64,000 nucleotides of DNA from Thalassomonas viridans (GTDB lineage Bacteria > Pseudomonadota > Gammaproteobacteria > Enterobacterales > Alteromonadaceae), in the NCBI RefSeq assembly GCF_000948985.2, contig NZ_CP059733.1:5828001-5892000 (forward strand). The letters run 5' to 3'. A program made the position numbers and the translations under genes. Under the pieces are notes generated by a model. That model had not been told where the DNA came from. It did no database searches and saw only the letters and a list, made by a program, of their open reading frames with translations. This document shows positions 1 to 9,303 of this stretch, piece by piece (position 1 is the first letter of the stretch; every line of letters starts with the position of its first letter).

Positions 1-157
1 GGGACTGGTTTCCATTCCTGTGGGCGCCAGCGACCAGATGACGGGGGAAAGCGATTTGGCCATCAATTTTGCCGGAGTAACTATCTTGCCGGACGACCAC
101 GTTTATGTAGATAACACCGGCATAGTGCTGTCACCTGAGCCTCTGGATCTCGAATAA
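1..157 (+). CDS. rraA: RraA, regulator of RNase E activity (3' fragment)
   Basis: Only the last 51 codons lie in the window, read in frame 2 to the TAA at 155-157. RraA is a ring-forming protein that binds RNase E and damps RNA degradation. The fragment contains [15 protein letters not shown] and ends [15 protein letters not shown], closely matching the end of E. coli RraA (DNTGIILSEDPLDIE). The start of the gene is outside the window. It converges with the GGDEF-EAL gene after a 24-bp gap. Confidence 0.9.
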   Translation, partial: GLVSIPVGASDQMTGESDLAINFAGVTILPDDHVYVDNTGIVLSPEPLDLE

Positions 158-181
158 TTTCCCTTATCAGGACAGCTTACT

Positions 182-2374
182 TCATTCGGTTTTATTCTCT
201 TTCGCCTGAGGATACTGGCTATACCAGCGCTTGAGCCAGATAGCCAGCTCATCCGGCACCACACCACGGTGGATCACTTTGCCCTGGGCGACTTCACCGC
301 CCATGGCAACAAACATGTGCTCCACTTCCGGGCTTGCTATTCCTATACCCGTCATAGGCAGGCCCATATTCCGGGTGAGATTAATCAGTGCATTGATAAT
401 CGCCTTATCTGCCCGGTTTTCTTCCTGGCCGTTTAGGCGGGAACAGTCTATTTTCACCTGGTTGATCGCCATTTTCCGCAAATAGCGCAATGACTCATAG
501 CTGCCGGAAAAATGATCTATGGCAATGCCGATTTCCAGCACCTTAAGCTGGTCGATAATGGCTTTGGTCCGGGCTGAAGCCGATAACATCACTTCTTCGG
601 TCAACTCTACCACCAGGTATTTAGTGTCTATGCCGTAGCTGGTGCTTTGTAGTTCGATAAAATCCACCAGCTCGCTTTCCAGCAGCTCCTTGCTGGGAAT
701 ATTGAGGGATAACGGCCGGTAAATCTCCATCTGCTGCAGCTGTGCCAGAATGCGAAACGCCTGCTGGATCATGTTCTTCATCAGCAAATGCACTTCACCG
801 CTTTGCTCGGCAATATCGATAAACTCATGCAACTCCAGGGCAACTTCGGTTTCACAGTACCAATGCACCATCAACTCGAACCCCTTAATGCTTTTGTCAT
901 CCAGGGCGATTTGCGGCTGTAAATACCAGCGCAGGTTTTCTTCCATCAAATCCTGCTTTAACCGCTCCATTTTCAACAGCTGCTGCTCGGTATACAAGGT
1001 AGTGCTGTTGTCAAAATAACATAAATTTTGCTGCTGTTGTTCGGCCTCAAGCAAGGCGTCTCCGGCAAAAGCGATCAACTCGCCGGCACTGGTTGCATGC
1101 CCCTGGGCGAAAGCCACGCCAAAAGCCAGTTCAAAATTAAGGGAGAAACTTTTAAAGCTCATGGCATCCGGCACGGCATCAGAAAGTTGCCGGCATAAGT
1201 CCTGGATAACCGCTTTTTCCGGATGCGAGCCGGGCTCCAGCTCGGCAACCACCAGGAAATTAAGGCCCTGCAAACGCGCCAGGCGTATCGGCTGATGGCT
1301 GGCGTCAAAATTGACCAGTTTCCGGTTATCCCCGGCTTTTTGCTGTATGCAGTAGGCCAGCTGCAATAACAGGAGATCGGAATTATGATGCCCCAGCACA
1401 GAATTCACCTGCTGAAAATTAACCGGCTTAAAGACGACGGCGGCAAAACGCCGGTTACTGTCCTGCTTCAACATCCGGTCGAACTGCTTCAAGGCCTGCT
1501 GGTAGGAAGGCAAATTCGTGGCCGGATCATGGGTATATGAAAACAGATCTTCGCTGGAAATCTGGGTGCCGGCATTTTGCTCTTTATGGTTTTCTTTAAG
1601 CAAGCCGGTTAATACCAGGGAAATATTCAACAGACCCAGAGTGAAAATAACCAGGATACTGGCAAGCAGCCAGCCCAGAGATAACATAGCCGTTAGCCAT
1701 AAATACAGTAGCACCACGAAGGCACAGGTGAGCAGCCATTGCGGCAGAAAAAACGCAAAGAAATGCCTGGTATTGCCCCGGCCGGCGGCAACCGCCAGCC
1801 CCGCCGCCGATGCCGCCACTACCTGAATCAGGCCGCCAAGAAACAGCCAGCCGTAAACGGACCAGACGGGCGGCAGGGCAAATAAAAACACTAAATAGCC
1901 AAGGTCGGCCCCAGCCACCAGGATCAGGCTGAACTTGTTAAAACTTGTGATGTAGCTGTTTCCCGGCAAAAATCCCCGGTTGGCCCCCATAAAAAAAATC
2001 AGGTTAATCAGGAGGGCGGAAATAAGCAGGACTAAACGCAGCTGGCCGGGATCAGCATCAAAAAGGATGACCTGATAAAGCAACATCAGGGTGCAGGCAA
2101 ATAACAGCCCCGGATAATACCATTGGCTCAGCCCGTGCTCCCGGTTGGCAAACTCTTTGTTAACAAACAAAAAAAACATCACCGCCAGGGTAAGGCCGGC
2201 AATAAAGCCAGCACTGCTGAAAAACAGCGCCAAAGGATCCGGGGTAATCATTCCGGAAAACCCGGAAAAGCTGACAGCCTCAAGCGCTGAGGCATTAACG
2301 GAAAAGACAGCGGTAACCAGGTAAAATATGATTACTTTTCCGAAAAGATTCAGGCTATTAAACAGGTAAGGCAT
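182..2374 (-). CDS. Membrane protein with degenerate GGDEF and EAL domains
   Basis: A 730-residue inner-membrane protein. Residues ~10-255 hold about seven or eight hydrophobic segments, residues ~275-440 a GGDEF-like domain, and residues ~465-715 an EAL-like domain. Both signature motifs have decayed: the GGDEF position reads LQGLNF, the EAL position reads FELMVHW, and the DDFG loop reads DHFSG. Some EAL-fold residues persist (LNIP, ELTEE, VKID). Loss of the metal-binding acidic residues suggests it no longer makes or cuts c-di-GMP, and it may act as a receptor or scaffold, as CsrD does in E. coli. That role is inference. The start is the first ATG; its ribosome binding site is weak. It is convergent with rraA. 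Confidence 0.8.
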   Translation of the reverse strand: MPYLFNSLNLFGKVIIFYLVTAVFSVNASALEAVSFSGFSGMITPDPLALFFSSAGFIAGLTLAVMFFLFVNKEFANREHGLSQWYYPGLLFACTLMLLYQVILFDADPGQLRLVLLISALLINLIFFMGANRGFLPGNSYITSFNKFSLILVAGADLGYLVFLFALPPVWSVYGWLFLGGLIQVVAASAAGLAVAAGRGNTRHFFAFFLPQWLLTCAFVVLLYLWLTAMLSLGWLLASILVIFTLGLLNISLVLTGLLKENHKEQNAGTQISSEDLFSYTHDPATNLPSYQQALKQFDRMLKQDSNRRFAAVVFKPVNFQQVNSVLGHHNSDLLLLQLAYCIQQKAGDNRKLVNFDASHQPIRLARLQGLNFLVVAELEPGSHPEKAVIQDLCRQLSDAVPDAMSFKSFSLNFELAFGVAFAQGHATSAGELIAFAGDALLEAEQQQQNLCYFDNSTTLYTEQQLLKMERLKQDLMEENLRWYLQPQIALDDKSIKGFELMVHWYCETEVALELHEFIDIAEQSGEVHLLMKNMIQQAFRILAQLQQMEIYRPLSLNIPSKELLESELVDFIELQSTSYGIDTKYLVVELTEEVMLSASARTKAIIDQLKVLEIGIAIDHFSGSYESLRYLRKMAINQVKIDCSRLNGQEENRADKAIINALINLTRNMGLPMTGIGIASPEVEHMFVAMGGEVAQGKVIHRGVVPDELAIWLKRWYSQYPQAKENKTE

Positions 2375-2382
2375 AATCAGGT

Positions 2383-2418
2383 CTTAGCGTTACAGCAAGT
2401 GAAACAGGTAACGCTAAG
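2383..2418. repeat. Inverted repeat between hutI and the GGDEF-EAL gene
   Basis: Perfect 11-bp arms (CTTAGCGTTAC and GTAACGCTAAG) separated by 14 bp. It lies after the hutI stop and just before the start of the next minus-strand gene. There is no T-run, so it could be a weak terminator for hutI or an operator for the GGDEF-EAL gene. Confidence 0.5.
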
Positions 2419-2462
2419 CCTAATCAATCACTTAATAATTGTACAGCCATTAAGCAGGCAAA

Positions 2463-3701
2463 CTAACCGATAACCTTAACGCCGGATTTCACCAGGGCCG
2501 TCAGCGGATTAACGCCGAACTGGTAACTCAGCTCAGCCGGCTGGCTGATATTCCAAAGCGCCAGGTCGGCATCATAGCCGACCGCCAGCTGGCCTTTTTC
2601 AGCCGACAGCCCCAGGGCTTTGGCGGCAAAGCAAGTCACGCCGGCCAGGGCTTCTGCCGGAGTCAGGCGGAACAGGGTACAGGCCATATGCAGCATCAGC
2701 TGGATTGAGTTTATCGGCGAAGAACCTGGGTTGGCATCGCTGGCGAGCGCCATGGCCACCTTATGCCGGCGCAGAAGCTCGATAGGGGGCAATTGTGTTT
2801 CCCTAAGGAAATAAAAAGCCCCGGGCAATAATACCGCCGCCATATCGGCTTTTGCCATTGCCTTAACCCCGGCCTCGGATAAAAATTCCAGATGATCCGA
2901 GGATAACGCCTGATAATCCGCCGCCAGCTCGGTGCCCCCCAGATCCGACAACTGCTCGGCATGGACCTTCACCGGCAGTTGATGTTTTTGTGCGCTGGCA
3001 AAAACCCGCCGGGTTTGCTCCAGGTTAAAACCTATGCCTTCGCAAAAGACGTCTACCGCATCCGCCAGCTTTTCCCGGGCAATTTGCGGCATCATTTGCC
3101 CGCACACCAGATCTATATAGTCATCCGCCCTGCCCTTATATTCCACAGGCAAGGCATGGGCGCCGAGGAAGGTTCGCTTCACCGTCACCGGCAGGGCTTC
3201 AGCCAGCAAGCCGGCCACTTTAAGCATTTTTATTTCATTTTCCGTATCCAGGCCATAACCGGATTTAATCTCAACCGTAGTGACTCCCTGCTGGTGCAGG
3301 GCGGTTAACCTGGGCAGGGCCGAGGCAAAAAGCTGCTCTTCACTTGCCGCCCGGGTCGCCGCAACCGTGGACACTATGCCGCCGCCGGCATTGGCGATCT
3401 CTTCATAGCTGGCCCCCTGCAAACGCATCTCAAATTCATTGGCCCGGTTGCCGCCATAAACCAGATGGGTATGGCAATCTATCAGTCCCGGGGTCAGCCA
3501 CTGTCCCTGGCCGTCGATCACTTCCAGCCCGGCGGGGTCATAGTCCGGCAGCTCCGCCTGCGGCCCGAGCCAGGCAATTTTTCCTTCGCAGACTGCCAGG
3601 GCTCCCTGCTCGATAATGCCGTAACCGTCACCGCCTTGGGTCATGGTGGCCAGGTTGACGTTGATCCAGAGGCTTTGCCATTTTTGTGTTGTTATTGTCA
3701 T
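2463..3701 (-). CDS. hutI: Imidazolonepropionase HutI
   Basis: Third enzyme of histidine degradation: a metal-dependent amidohydrolase that opens 4-imidazolone-5-propanoate to N-formimino-L-glutamate in the cytosol. Visible family motifs are the metal-binding HTH at residues ~77-79 ([19 protein letters not shown]), [28 protein letters not shown] and [10 protein letters not shown] chose the ATG at 3701 (412 aa) over one eight codons upstream because a GGGAG ribosome binding site sits 7 bp before it. It is divergent from hutC and shares the operator region, so HutC repression with induction by urocanate is likely. No hutG or hutF, which would process formiminoglutamate, is in the window. Confidence 0.95.
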   Translation of the reverse strand: MTITTQKWQSLWINVNLATMTQGGDGYGIIEQGALAVCEGKIAWLGPQAELPDYDPAGLEVIDGQGQWLTPGLIDCHTHLVYGGNRANEFEMRLQGASYEEIANAGGGIVSTVAATRAASEEQLFASALPRLTALHQQGVTTVEIKSGYGLDTENEIKMLKVAGLLAEALPVTVKRTFLGAHALPVEYKGRADDYIDLVCGQMMPQIAREKLADAVDVFCEGIGFNLEQTRRVFASAQKHQLPVKVHAEQLSDLGGTELAADYQALSSDHLEFLSEAGVKAMAKADMAAVLLPGAFYFLRETQLPPIELLRRHKVAMALASDANPGSSPINSIQLMLHMACTLFRLTPAEALAGVTCFAAKALGLSAEKGQLAVGYDADLALWNISQPAELSYQFGVNPLTALVKSGVKVIG

Positions 3702-3838
3702 AAAATTCTCCCGTGCCAGCGGCAACTAACTCCCCTGAACTATAGTAAATAAACCCGGTGTCATGCTGAAATACCCGTTCAGTTTAACTCCGGGTCGGCA
3801 GCCCGGTGAACCGGCGCCGGTATAGGGCGTCAATGTAC

Positions 3839-3899
3839 TTGAATACAATTCAACAAGCAAGCTTGTATATACAACTAAAATATGAGATTGTATATACAA
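3839..3899. promoter_or_regulatory. HutC operator pair in the divergent hutI/hutC promoter
   Basis: Two identical perfect palindromes, TTGTATATACAA, occupy 3863-3874 and 3888-3899, 25 bp apart start to start. They match the GntR/HutC type of operator (TGTATATACA core). A third, different inverted repeat, TTGAAT-N3-ATTCAA, lies at 3839-3853. The cluster sits between hutI (minus) and hutC (plus), 30 to 90 bp from the hutC start, where it could repress both directions. HutC as the binding protein is inferred from position and operator type. Confidence 0.8.
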
Positions 3900-3929
3900 G
3901 CTAAACGGCAAGCGGAGTAAAGGCACCAG

Positions 3930-4631
3930 ATGGCAACCCCAAAATTCACCATAATTAAACAACATATTTGCGACATGATTGAATCAGGTCTGTGGTGTGA
4001 ACATTCCAAGGTGCCTTCGGAAAACGAACTGGCGGAGCAGTTTACCGTCAGCCGCATGACCGCACGGCGGGCGCTGCAGGAACTGACCGAACAGGGGCTG
4101 CTGGTGAGATCTCAGGGGGCCGGCACTTTTGTCGCCACCTTTAAATCCCAGTCTTCCCTGCTGGAAATCAAAAATATTGCCGACGAAATCCAGGTCAGGG
4201 GGCATAAACATCACGCCCGGCAGCTGGCGCTGAAAGCCGTGCCCGTCAGCGAAGAGATGGCGATTTTGCTGGCGGTTAAGCCAGATGAAACTGTGTTTTA
4301 TTCCGAAGTCCTGCATTTCGAAAATGACCAGCCGATCCAGCTGGAACAGCGTTTTGTCAACGCCCGCCTGGTACCGGAATATTTGCAGCAGGACTTCACG
4401 GCAATCACTCCCCATGAGTACCTGTCGGTTGAAGCGCCGCTTACCGAAGCCACCCATGAAGTGGAAGCCGTACTTGCCACCACTGACATCTGTGCCCTGC
4501 TCGCCATAGCGCAGGCACAACCCTGTTTACAGGTCAAACGCCGCACCTGGTCCAGCCAGGGGGTCGTCAGCCTGGCCATATTAACGTCACCGGGCGACAA
4601 GTACCGCCTGGGAAGCCATTTAACATTTTAA
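3930..4631 (+). CDS. hutC: Histidine utilisation repressor HutC (GntR family)
   Basis: A 233-residue transcriptional repressor with an N-terminal GntR winged helix (residues ~8-70, including SENELAEQFTVSRMTARRAL) and a C-terminal UTRA ligand domain (~95-230). In this family urocanate releases the protein from DNA and induces the hut genes. A GGAG ribosome binding site lies 12 bp before the ATG. It is the first gene of the plus-strand hutC-hutU-hutH run, 24 bp before hutU, and downstream of its own probable operators, so autoregulation is likely. Confidence 0.93.
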   Translation: MATPKFTIIKQHICDMIESGLWCEHSKVPSENELAEQFTVSRMTARRALQELTEQGLLVRSQGAGTFVATFKSQSSLLEIKNIADEIQVRGHKHHARQLALKAVPVSEEMAILLAVKPDETVFYSEVLHFENDQPIQLEQRFVNARLVPEYLQQDFTAITPHEYLSVEAPLTEATHEVEAVLATTDICALLAIAQAQPCLQVKRRTWSSQGVVSLAILTSPGDKYRLGSHLTF

Positions 4632-4655
4632 TCATCAGAACTTGAGGAGCAGATC

Positions 4656-6368
4656 ATGACAACAAGTAATGAGACAGAAAATAACCGTTTTGATGCCAGC
4701 CGCAACATTCGCGCCGCCCGCGGCAGCGAAATCACCGCAAAAAGCTGGTTAACCGAAGCAGCCAAGCGCATGCTGATGAACAACCTTGACGCCGAAGTGG
4801 CGGAACATCCGCAATCCCTGGTGGTTTACGGCGGCATCGGCCGCGCCGCCCGCGACTGGCAATGTTATGACAAGATCGTTGAAACCCTGGATCGCCTGGA
4901 AGACGATGAAACCCTGATGGTACAATCCGGCAAGCCGGTCGGTGTCTTTAAGACCCACGCCGACGCCCCGCGGGTATTGATCGCCAACTCTAACCTGGTA
5001 CCACACTGGGGTAACTGGGAGCATTTCAACGAGCTGGATAAAAAAGGCCTGATGATGTACGGCCAAATGACCGCCGGCTCCTGGGTTTATATCGGCTCAC
5101 AGGGCATAGTCCAGGGCACCTACGAAACTTTTGCCGCCATGGCCAAGCAGCACTTCGGCGGTGATGCCAAAGGCAAATGGGTACTGACCGGCGGCTTAGG
5201 CGGCATGGGCGGCGCCCAGCCGTTAGCCGCCACTATGGCGGGCTTCTCTGCCCTGGTAGTGGAGTGCGATGAAACCCGTATCGATTTTCGTTTAAACACC
5301 CGCTATGTCGATGCCAAGGCCACAGATCTGGATCAGGCCCTGGCGCTGATTGACGAAGCCCATGCCAAAGGCGAAGCTATCTCGGTCGGCCTGTTAGGCA
5401 ACGCCGCCGATGTCTTCCCTGAGCTGGTCAAACGCGGCATCACCCCGGATGTGGTTACCGACCAGACCTCCGCCCACGATCCGTTAAACGGCTACCTGCC
5501 TAAAGGCTGGACCATGGAATACGCCGCCGAAATGCGTACAAAAGACGAAGCCGCGGTAGTCAAAGCCGCCAAACAGTCGATGGCCATCCAGGTACAGGCC
5601 ATGCTTGATCTGCAGGCCGCAGGCGCCGCCACCACGGATTACGGCAACAATATCCGCCAGATGGCACTGGAAGAAGGCGTAAAAAATGCCTTTGACTTCC
5701 CGGGCTTTGTGCCTGCCTATATCCGTCCGCTGTTCTGTGAAGGCATAGGGCCTTTCCGCTGGGTGGCCTTATCCGGCGATCCGGAAGATATCTACAAAAC
5801 CGACGCCAAGGTTAAGGAATTGATTCCTGACAATCCCCAGCTGCACAACTGGCTGGATATGGCAAAAGAGCGCATCGAATTCCAGGGCCTGCCGGCACGT
5901 ATCTGCTGGGTCGGCCTGAAAGACCGCGCCCGCCTGGCACTGGCCTTTAATGAAATGGTGAAAAACGGCGAATTGTCGGCGCCGGTTGTTATCGGCCGCG
6001 ACCACCTGGACTCCGGCTCGGTGGCTTCCCCTAACCGGGAAACCGAAAGCATGATGGACGGCTCGGATGCGGTTTCCGACTGGCCGCTGCTGAATGCCTT
6101 ATTGTCTACTTCCGGCGGCGCCACCTGGGTCAGCCTGCATCACGGCGGCGGCGTCGGCATGGGCTTTAGCCAGCATGCCGGTGTGGTCATCGTGGCCGAC
6201 GGCAGTGAAGCCGCCGGCAAGCGCCTTGGCCGGGTGCTGTGGAACGATCCGGCAACCGGCGTTATGCGCCATGCCGACGCCGGTTACGATATCGCCATCA
6301 ACTGCGCCAAAGAGCAGGGGCTGGATCTGCCGATGATCGACGGCGCCAACGGTAAAAAGGGGGCCTAA
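4656..6368 (+). CDS. hutU: Urocanate hydratase HutU
   Basis: Second enzyme of histidine catabolism: the NAD+-dependent hydration of urocanate to imidazolonepropanoate. At 570 aa it is full length or slightly longer than usual (about 556). Hallmarks are [11 protein letters not shown], the glycine-rich [19 protein letters not shown] at ~178-196, [14 protein letters not shown], and [17 protein letters not shown] near the C-terminus. GAGGAG upstream of the ATG is a clear ribosome binding site. The stop is 1 bp before the hutH ATG, so the two are probably translationally coupled. Confidence 0.96.
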   Translation: MTTSNETENNRFDASRNIRAARGSEITAKSWLTEAAKRMLMNNLDAEVAEHPQSLVVYGGIGRAARDWQCYDKIVETLDRLEDDETLMVQSGKPVGVFKTHADAPRVLIANSNLVPHWGNWEHFNELDKKGLMMYGQMTAGSWVYIGSQGIVQGTYETFAAMAKQHFGGDAKGKWVLTGGLGGMGGAQPLAATMAGFSALVVECDETRIDFRLNTRYVDAKATDLDQALALIDEAHAKGEAISVGLLGNAADVFPELVKRGITPDVVTDQTSAHDPLNGYLPKGWTMEYAAEMRTKDEAAVVKAAKQSMAIQVQAMLDLQAAGAATTDYGNNIRQMALEEGVKNAFDFPGFVPAYIRPLFCEGIGPFRWVALSGDPEDIYKTDAKVKELIPDNPQLHNWLDMAKERIEFQGLPARICWVGLKDRARLALAFNEMVKNGELSAPVVIGRDHLDSGSVASPNRETESMMDGSDAVSDWPLLNALLSTSGGATWVSLHHGGGVGMGFSQHAGVVIVADGSEAAGKRLGRVLWNDPATGVMRHADAGYDIAINCAKEQGLDLPMIDGANGKKGA

Positions 6369-6369
6369 G

Positions 6370-7920
6370 ATGACAGAACAAGTGATCACTGAACTCAATA
6401 TTATCCCGGGCCAGCTGACTCTGGCCCAGCTACGCGCCGTCAACAGCTATGACGGCATCAAATACGCTTTGGACGAAAGCGCCTTTGACGCCATCAACCA
6501 GAGCGCCGAAGCGGTACAGCAAGTGATCCGCGACGGTAAAGTGGTTTACGGCATCAATACCGGTTTTGGCCTTTTGGCCAGCACCCGCATCAAGGAAGAA
6601 GAACTGGAACTGCTGCAAAGGTCCATAGTGCTTTCCCATTCCGCCGGTTTTGGCGAGTATATGGAAGATGCCACGGTACGTTTGATGATGGTGCTGAAAA
6701 TCAATTCTCTCGCCCGCGGCTTCTCCGGTATACGTTTATCCGTGATCCAGGCGCTGATCCAGCTGCTTAACGCCGAAGTTTACCCTTGCGTGCCGAAAAA
6801 AGGCTCGGTAGGGGCTTCCGGCGATTTAGCCCCCTTATCCCATATGGTGCTGCCGCTGTTGGGTGAAGGGGAAATGTCTTACCAGGACGAAGTGATCCCC
6901 GCCAAAGAAGGCTTGCGCATCGCCGGCCTTGAGCCAATTACTTTGGCCGCCAAAGAAGGCCTGGCGCTGTTAAACGGCACCCAGGCTTCCACCGCCTTTG
7001 CTTTGGAAGGTTTATTCCTGGCAGAAGATCTGTACGCCGCCGGCGTCACTATCGGCGCCATGTCGGTAGAAGCCGCCATGGGCAGCCGCGCGCCGTTTGA
7101 CGACCGCGTACACCAGATCCGCGGCCAGCAGGGGCAGATAGACGCCGCCCGCGCTTACCGGGAAATGCTTGGCGAAACCTCGGAAATCGGCCAGTCCCAT
7201 TTCGAATGTGAAAAAGTACAGGACCCCTACTCGCTGCGCTGCCAGCCCCAGGTAATGGGCGCCTGCCTGACACAAATCCGCCAGGCCGCCGAGGTATTGC
7301 ATGTGGAAGCCAACGGCGTAACCGATAACCCGCTGGTATTTGCCAATGAAGGGGACTTTATCTCTGCCGGTAACTTCCATGCCGAGCCGGTAGCCATGGC
7401 CGCCGATAACCTGGCGCTGGCCATTGCCGAAATCGGCTCTTTGTCCGAACGGCGCATGGCCCTGTTGATCGATGCCAACCTGAGCAAGTTACCACCGTTT
7501 TTGGTGGAAAACGGCGGCGTCAATTCCGGCTTTATGATCGCCCAGGTAACCTCAGCGGCACTGGCTTCGGAAAACAAGACTTTGGCCCACCCGGCCTCGG
7601 TTGACAGCCTGCCCACTTCCGCCAACCAGGAAGATCATGTTTCCATGGCAGCCTTTGCCGGCCGCCGCCTTGTGGACATGGCGGAAAATACCAATGGCGT
7701 ACTGGCGGTAGAATTGCTGGCGGCGGCACAAGGCCTGGACTTCAGGGCGCCGCTGAAAGGCTCGGCCAAGGTAGAGCATGCCAAATCCCTGCTGCGCACC
7801 CATGTCGCTTATTACGATAAGGATCGCTATTTTGCCCCGGATATCGTCGAAGCCTCGGGTATTATCGGCGACGGCCAGTTCAACAACCTGATGCCGGAAA
7901 ACTTATTACCGAGTTTTTAA
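6370..7920 (+). CDS. hutH: Histidine ammonia-lyase HutH
   Basis: First enzyme of the pathway: non-oxidative deamination of L-histidine to urocanate and ammonia. It is 516 aa. The triplet Ala149-Ser150-Gly151 in [12 protein letters not shown] is the family's self-cyclising MIO prosthetic group, and YGINTGFG and QEDHVSM are further conserved motifs. It is last in the hutCUH run and followed by a probable terminator. The ammonia it releases feeds the nitrogen metabolism controlled by the NtrBC system about 15 kb away; that link is metabolic inference. Confidence 0.96.
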   Translation: MTEQVITELNIIPGQLTLAQLRAVNSYDGIKYALDESAFDAINQSAEAVQQVIRDGKVVYGINTGFGLLASTRIKEEELELLQRSIVLSHSAGFGEYMEDATVRLMMVLKINSLARGFSGIRLSVIQALIQLLNAEVYPCVPKKGSVGASGDLAPLSHMVLPLLGEGEMSYQDEVIPAKEGLRIAGLEPITLAAKEGLALLNGTQASTAFALEGLFLAEDLYAAGVTIGAMSVEAAMGSRAPFDDRVHQIRGQQGQIDAARAYREMLGETSEIGQSHFECEKVQDPYSLRCQPQVMGACLTQIRQAAEVLHVEANGVTDNPLVFANEGDFISAGNFHAEPVAMAADNLALAIAEIGSLSERRMALLIDANLSKLPPFLVENGGVNSGFMIAQVTSAALASENKTLAHPASVDSLPTSANQEDHVSMAAFAGRRLVDMAENTNGVLAVELLAAAQGLDFRAPLKGSAKVEHAKSLLRTHVAYYDKDRYFAPDIVEASGIIGDGQFNNLMPENLLPSF

Positions 7921-7982
7921 GTTTTTTAGCGGATAATTCCTTGCTATTGCCAAAATTGAGCTATAGTTAACAGGTACTAATT

Positions 7983-8021
7983 AAAAGCTGGTTGACGTTT
8001 TATACGTTGGCTGGCTTTTTT
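7983..8021 (+). terminator. Probable intrinsic terminator after hutH
   Basis: A hairpin whose arms (AAAGC TGGTTGACGT and ACGTTGGCTG GCTTT) pair fully only if G-U pairs are allowed on plus-strand RNA, followed by a run of T. The strand preference of the wobble pairs fits termination of hutCUH. Confidence 0.65.
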
Positions 8022-8092
8022 AATGCCCGTTTCTACCCCGGCTTCTCCACTAGATTCCCTGTATACCGACAATGCCACAAACCCTGTTTTTA

Positions 8093-8121
8093 CTGACGTG
8101 TCATATCGATGACGTTATAAT
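8093..8121 (+). promoter_or_regulatory. Sigma-70 type promoter of the decayed HTH gene
   Basis: A perfect -10 box TATAAT (8116-8121) lies 17 bp after CTGACG (8093-8098). The spacer holds an inverted repeat GTCAT-N4-ATGAC, and TGACGT recurs on both sides, which looks like an operator, possibly for the gene's own HTH product. Confidence 0.55.
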
Positions 8122-8202
8122 GACGTAAGCTATTACTCGCTTTTTTAACCCGTTCTGGCATCTTTTTTCCCGAAACAGCAAATCACTTTTTGGAGTTTAC
8201 CC

Positions 8203-9133
8203 TTGCAACAACGTCCTGCTAACTTATCCCCCGAGCGCATTAAGTACCTGCGTCACGACAACGACTGGTCACAGGAACTCCTGGCCAAAGCATCCGGCCT
8301 GAGCCTGCGTACCATCCAGCGCGCAGAAAAAGAAGGCAACAGCTCACAGGAGACCCAGTTAGCCATGCGACGGCGTTGAATGTTAAACAGGAAGAGTTAT
8401 TGGCGGTTTCACCAACCCCGAATGTTAACTGGAAAAGGACAAATATGATGCAAAGTTTTATTGCCCTGCTGGTGGTGGCCGGCGCTATTTTAATGTTATT
8501 TAACCTGAACTCGGGGTAAGGTGAGCCAGCTAAAGCCTAAATAACAATAACTTAACCATTATACTCTTCATTTAATACACAATAATTATGCATCATGGCA
8601 CCAGCGCTGCGCTTTTAATGGTTATCAAGGCAAACTTGCGCACGAATAGCGGGCTATTAGAAGCAAGTTTAACGCCGAGAACCATTAAAAGCGCGGTGCT
8701 GGCTGGCTTAGATTAACCCGAGTTCAGGTTATCTATACTGGGCGGGGAGCTAAAGAATTTCAGCGATTTCTACGGCGGATTATTTTTAGCCCTCTTTATG
8801 TATGCCTGTACCGCCGTTGCCTTTGGTCCGCACGGCCTGATGAAATCCATCCGCGGATTAAAATATTTATTTGCCAGCGAAATCACCCCCTGTCCCGCCA
8901 GCGAGTATTTGTCGCTGATCTTCAAAAAACAAATCTATTTCCTCTACGGCAGCGCGGTCATCGGCTTATTAACGGGGTCGGTTTCTATCCATAGCCATTA
9001 CCGGGAGCTGGATGCCGATGCCGGCCTGCATGCGGCTTATGCCGTTAACTTGCTGATCTTGCTGTACGGCGCCATCATTGCCGAAGCCATCCTCAGGCCC
9101 CTGGCCGTAAAACTGGAAAAACGTGAGCTATAA
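8203..9133 (+). pseudogene. HTH (XRE-type) membrane protein gene broken by a frameshift and a MITE
   Basis: The reading frame opens at a TTG (8203) with GGAG 7 bp upstream and encodes an XRE-like helix-turn-helix (LSPERIKYLRHDNDWSQELL; LAKASGLSLRTIQRAEKEG). It stops early at 8380 (ending AMRRR). Shifting frame at ~8367 restores the expected continuation ATALNVKQEELLAV and then a membrane segment (SFIALLVVAGAILMLF). ATGCG here would be ATGGCG before loss of one G. That second frame is cut by the palindromic element at 8502-8730. The remainder (8731-9133) encodes two or three more membrane segments ending KLEKREL. Similar HTH-plus-membrane proteins exist in marine gammaproteobacteria; the function is unknown. 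A sequencing error could mimic the frameshift but not the insertion. Confidence 0.8.
8502..8730. mobile_element. 229-bp MITE-like palindromic element
   Basis: Outer terminal inverted repeats AACCTGAACTCGGG (8502-8515) and CCCGAGTTCAGGTT (8717-8730) bound the element. Inside, longer imperfect arms (about 8598-8639 and 8664-8705, sharing GCGCTTTTAATGGTT) fold around a small AATAGC/GCTATT hairpin. It has no open reading frame. TA flanks both ends if the element is trimmed by one base, as expected for an IS630/mariner-type target duplication. It interrupts the coding frame of the HTH membrane gene. Confidence 0.8.
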
Positions 9134-9177
9134 CAGCCCGTAAGCCAATCCCGATACTCGGTTTATGCCCTCCCCGA

Positions 9178-9204
9178 CAAGTTTGACATAATATGTCAAA
9201 CTTG
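9178..9204. promoter_or_regulatory. Perfect 27-bp palindrome overlapping a putative nfeD promoter
   Basis: Arms CAAGTTTGACAT (9178-9189) and ATGTCAAACTTG (9193-9204) flank AAT. A consensus -35 TTGACA (9183-9188) lies inside the left arm, and TACCTT follows 17 bp later as a weak -10. This is a typical arrangement for a repressor operator. It lies 100 bp before nfeD. A terminator role is less likely because no T-run follows. Confidence 0.6.
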
Positions 9205-9303
9205 TTACCTTCTATTTACACTTGTTGCTATCAAGTCGTTAATCCTATATACCCTTGCACCTTAACTCGCGTTAATTCGCCTAATAAACACAAGGAGTTA
9301 ACT

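Noticed and set aside
3726..3965. 79-aa minus-strand reading frame across the hut promoter
   Set aside because: It overlaps the HutC operators and the hutC start, has no ribosome binding site, and its composition is not protein-like.
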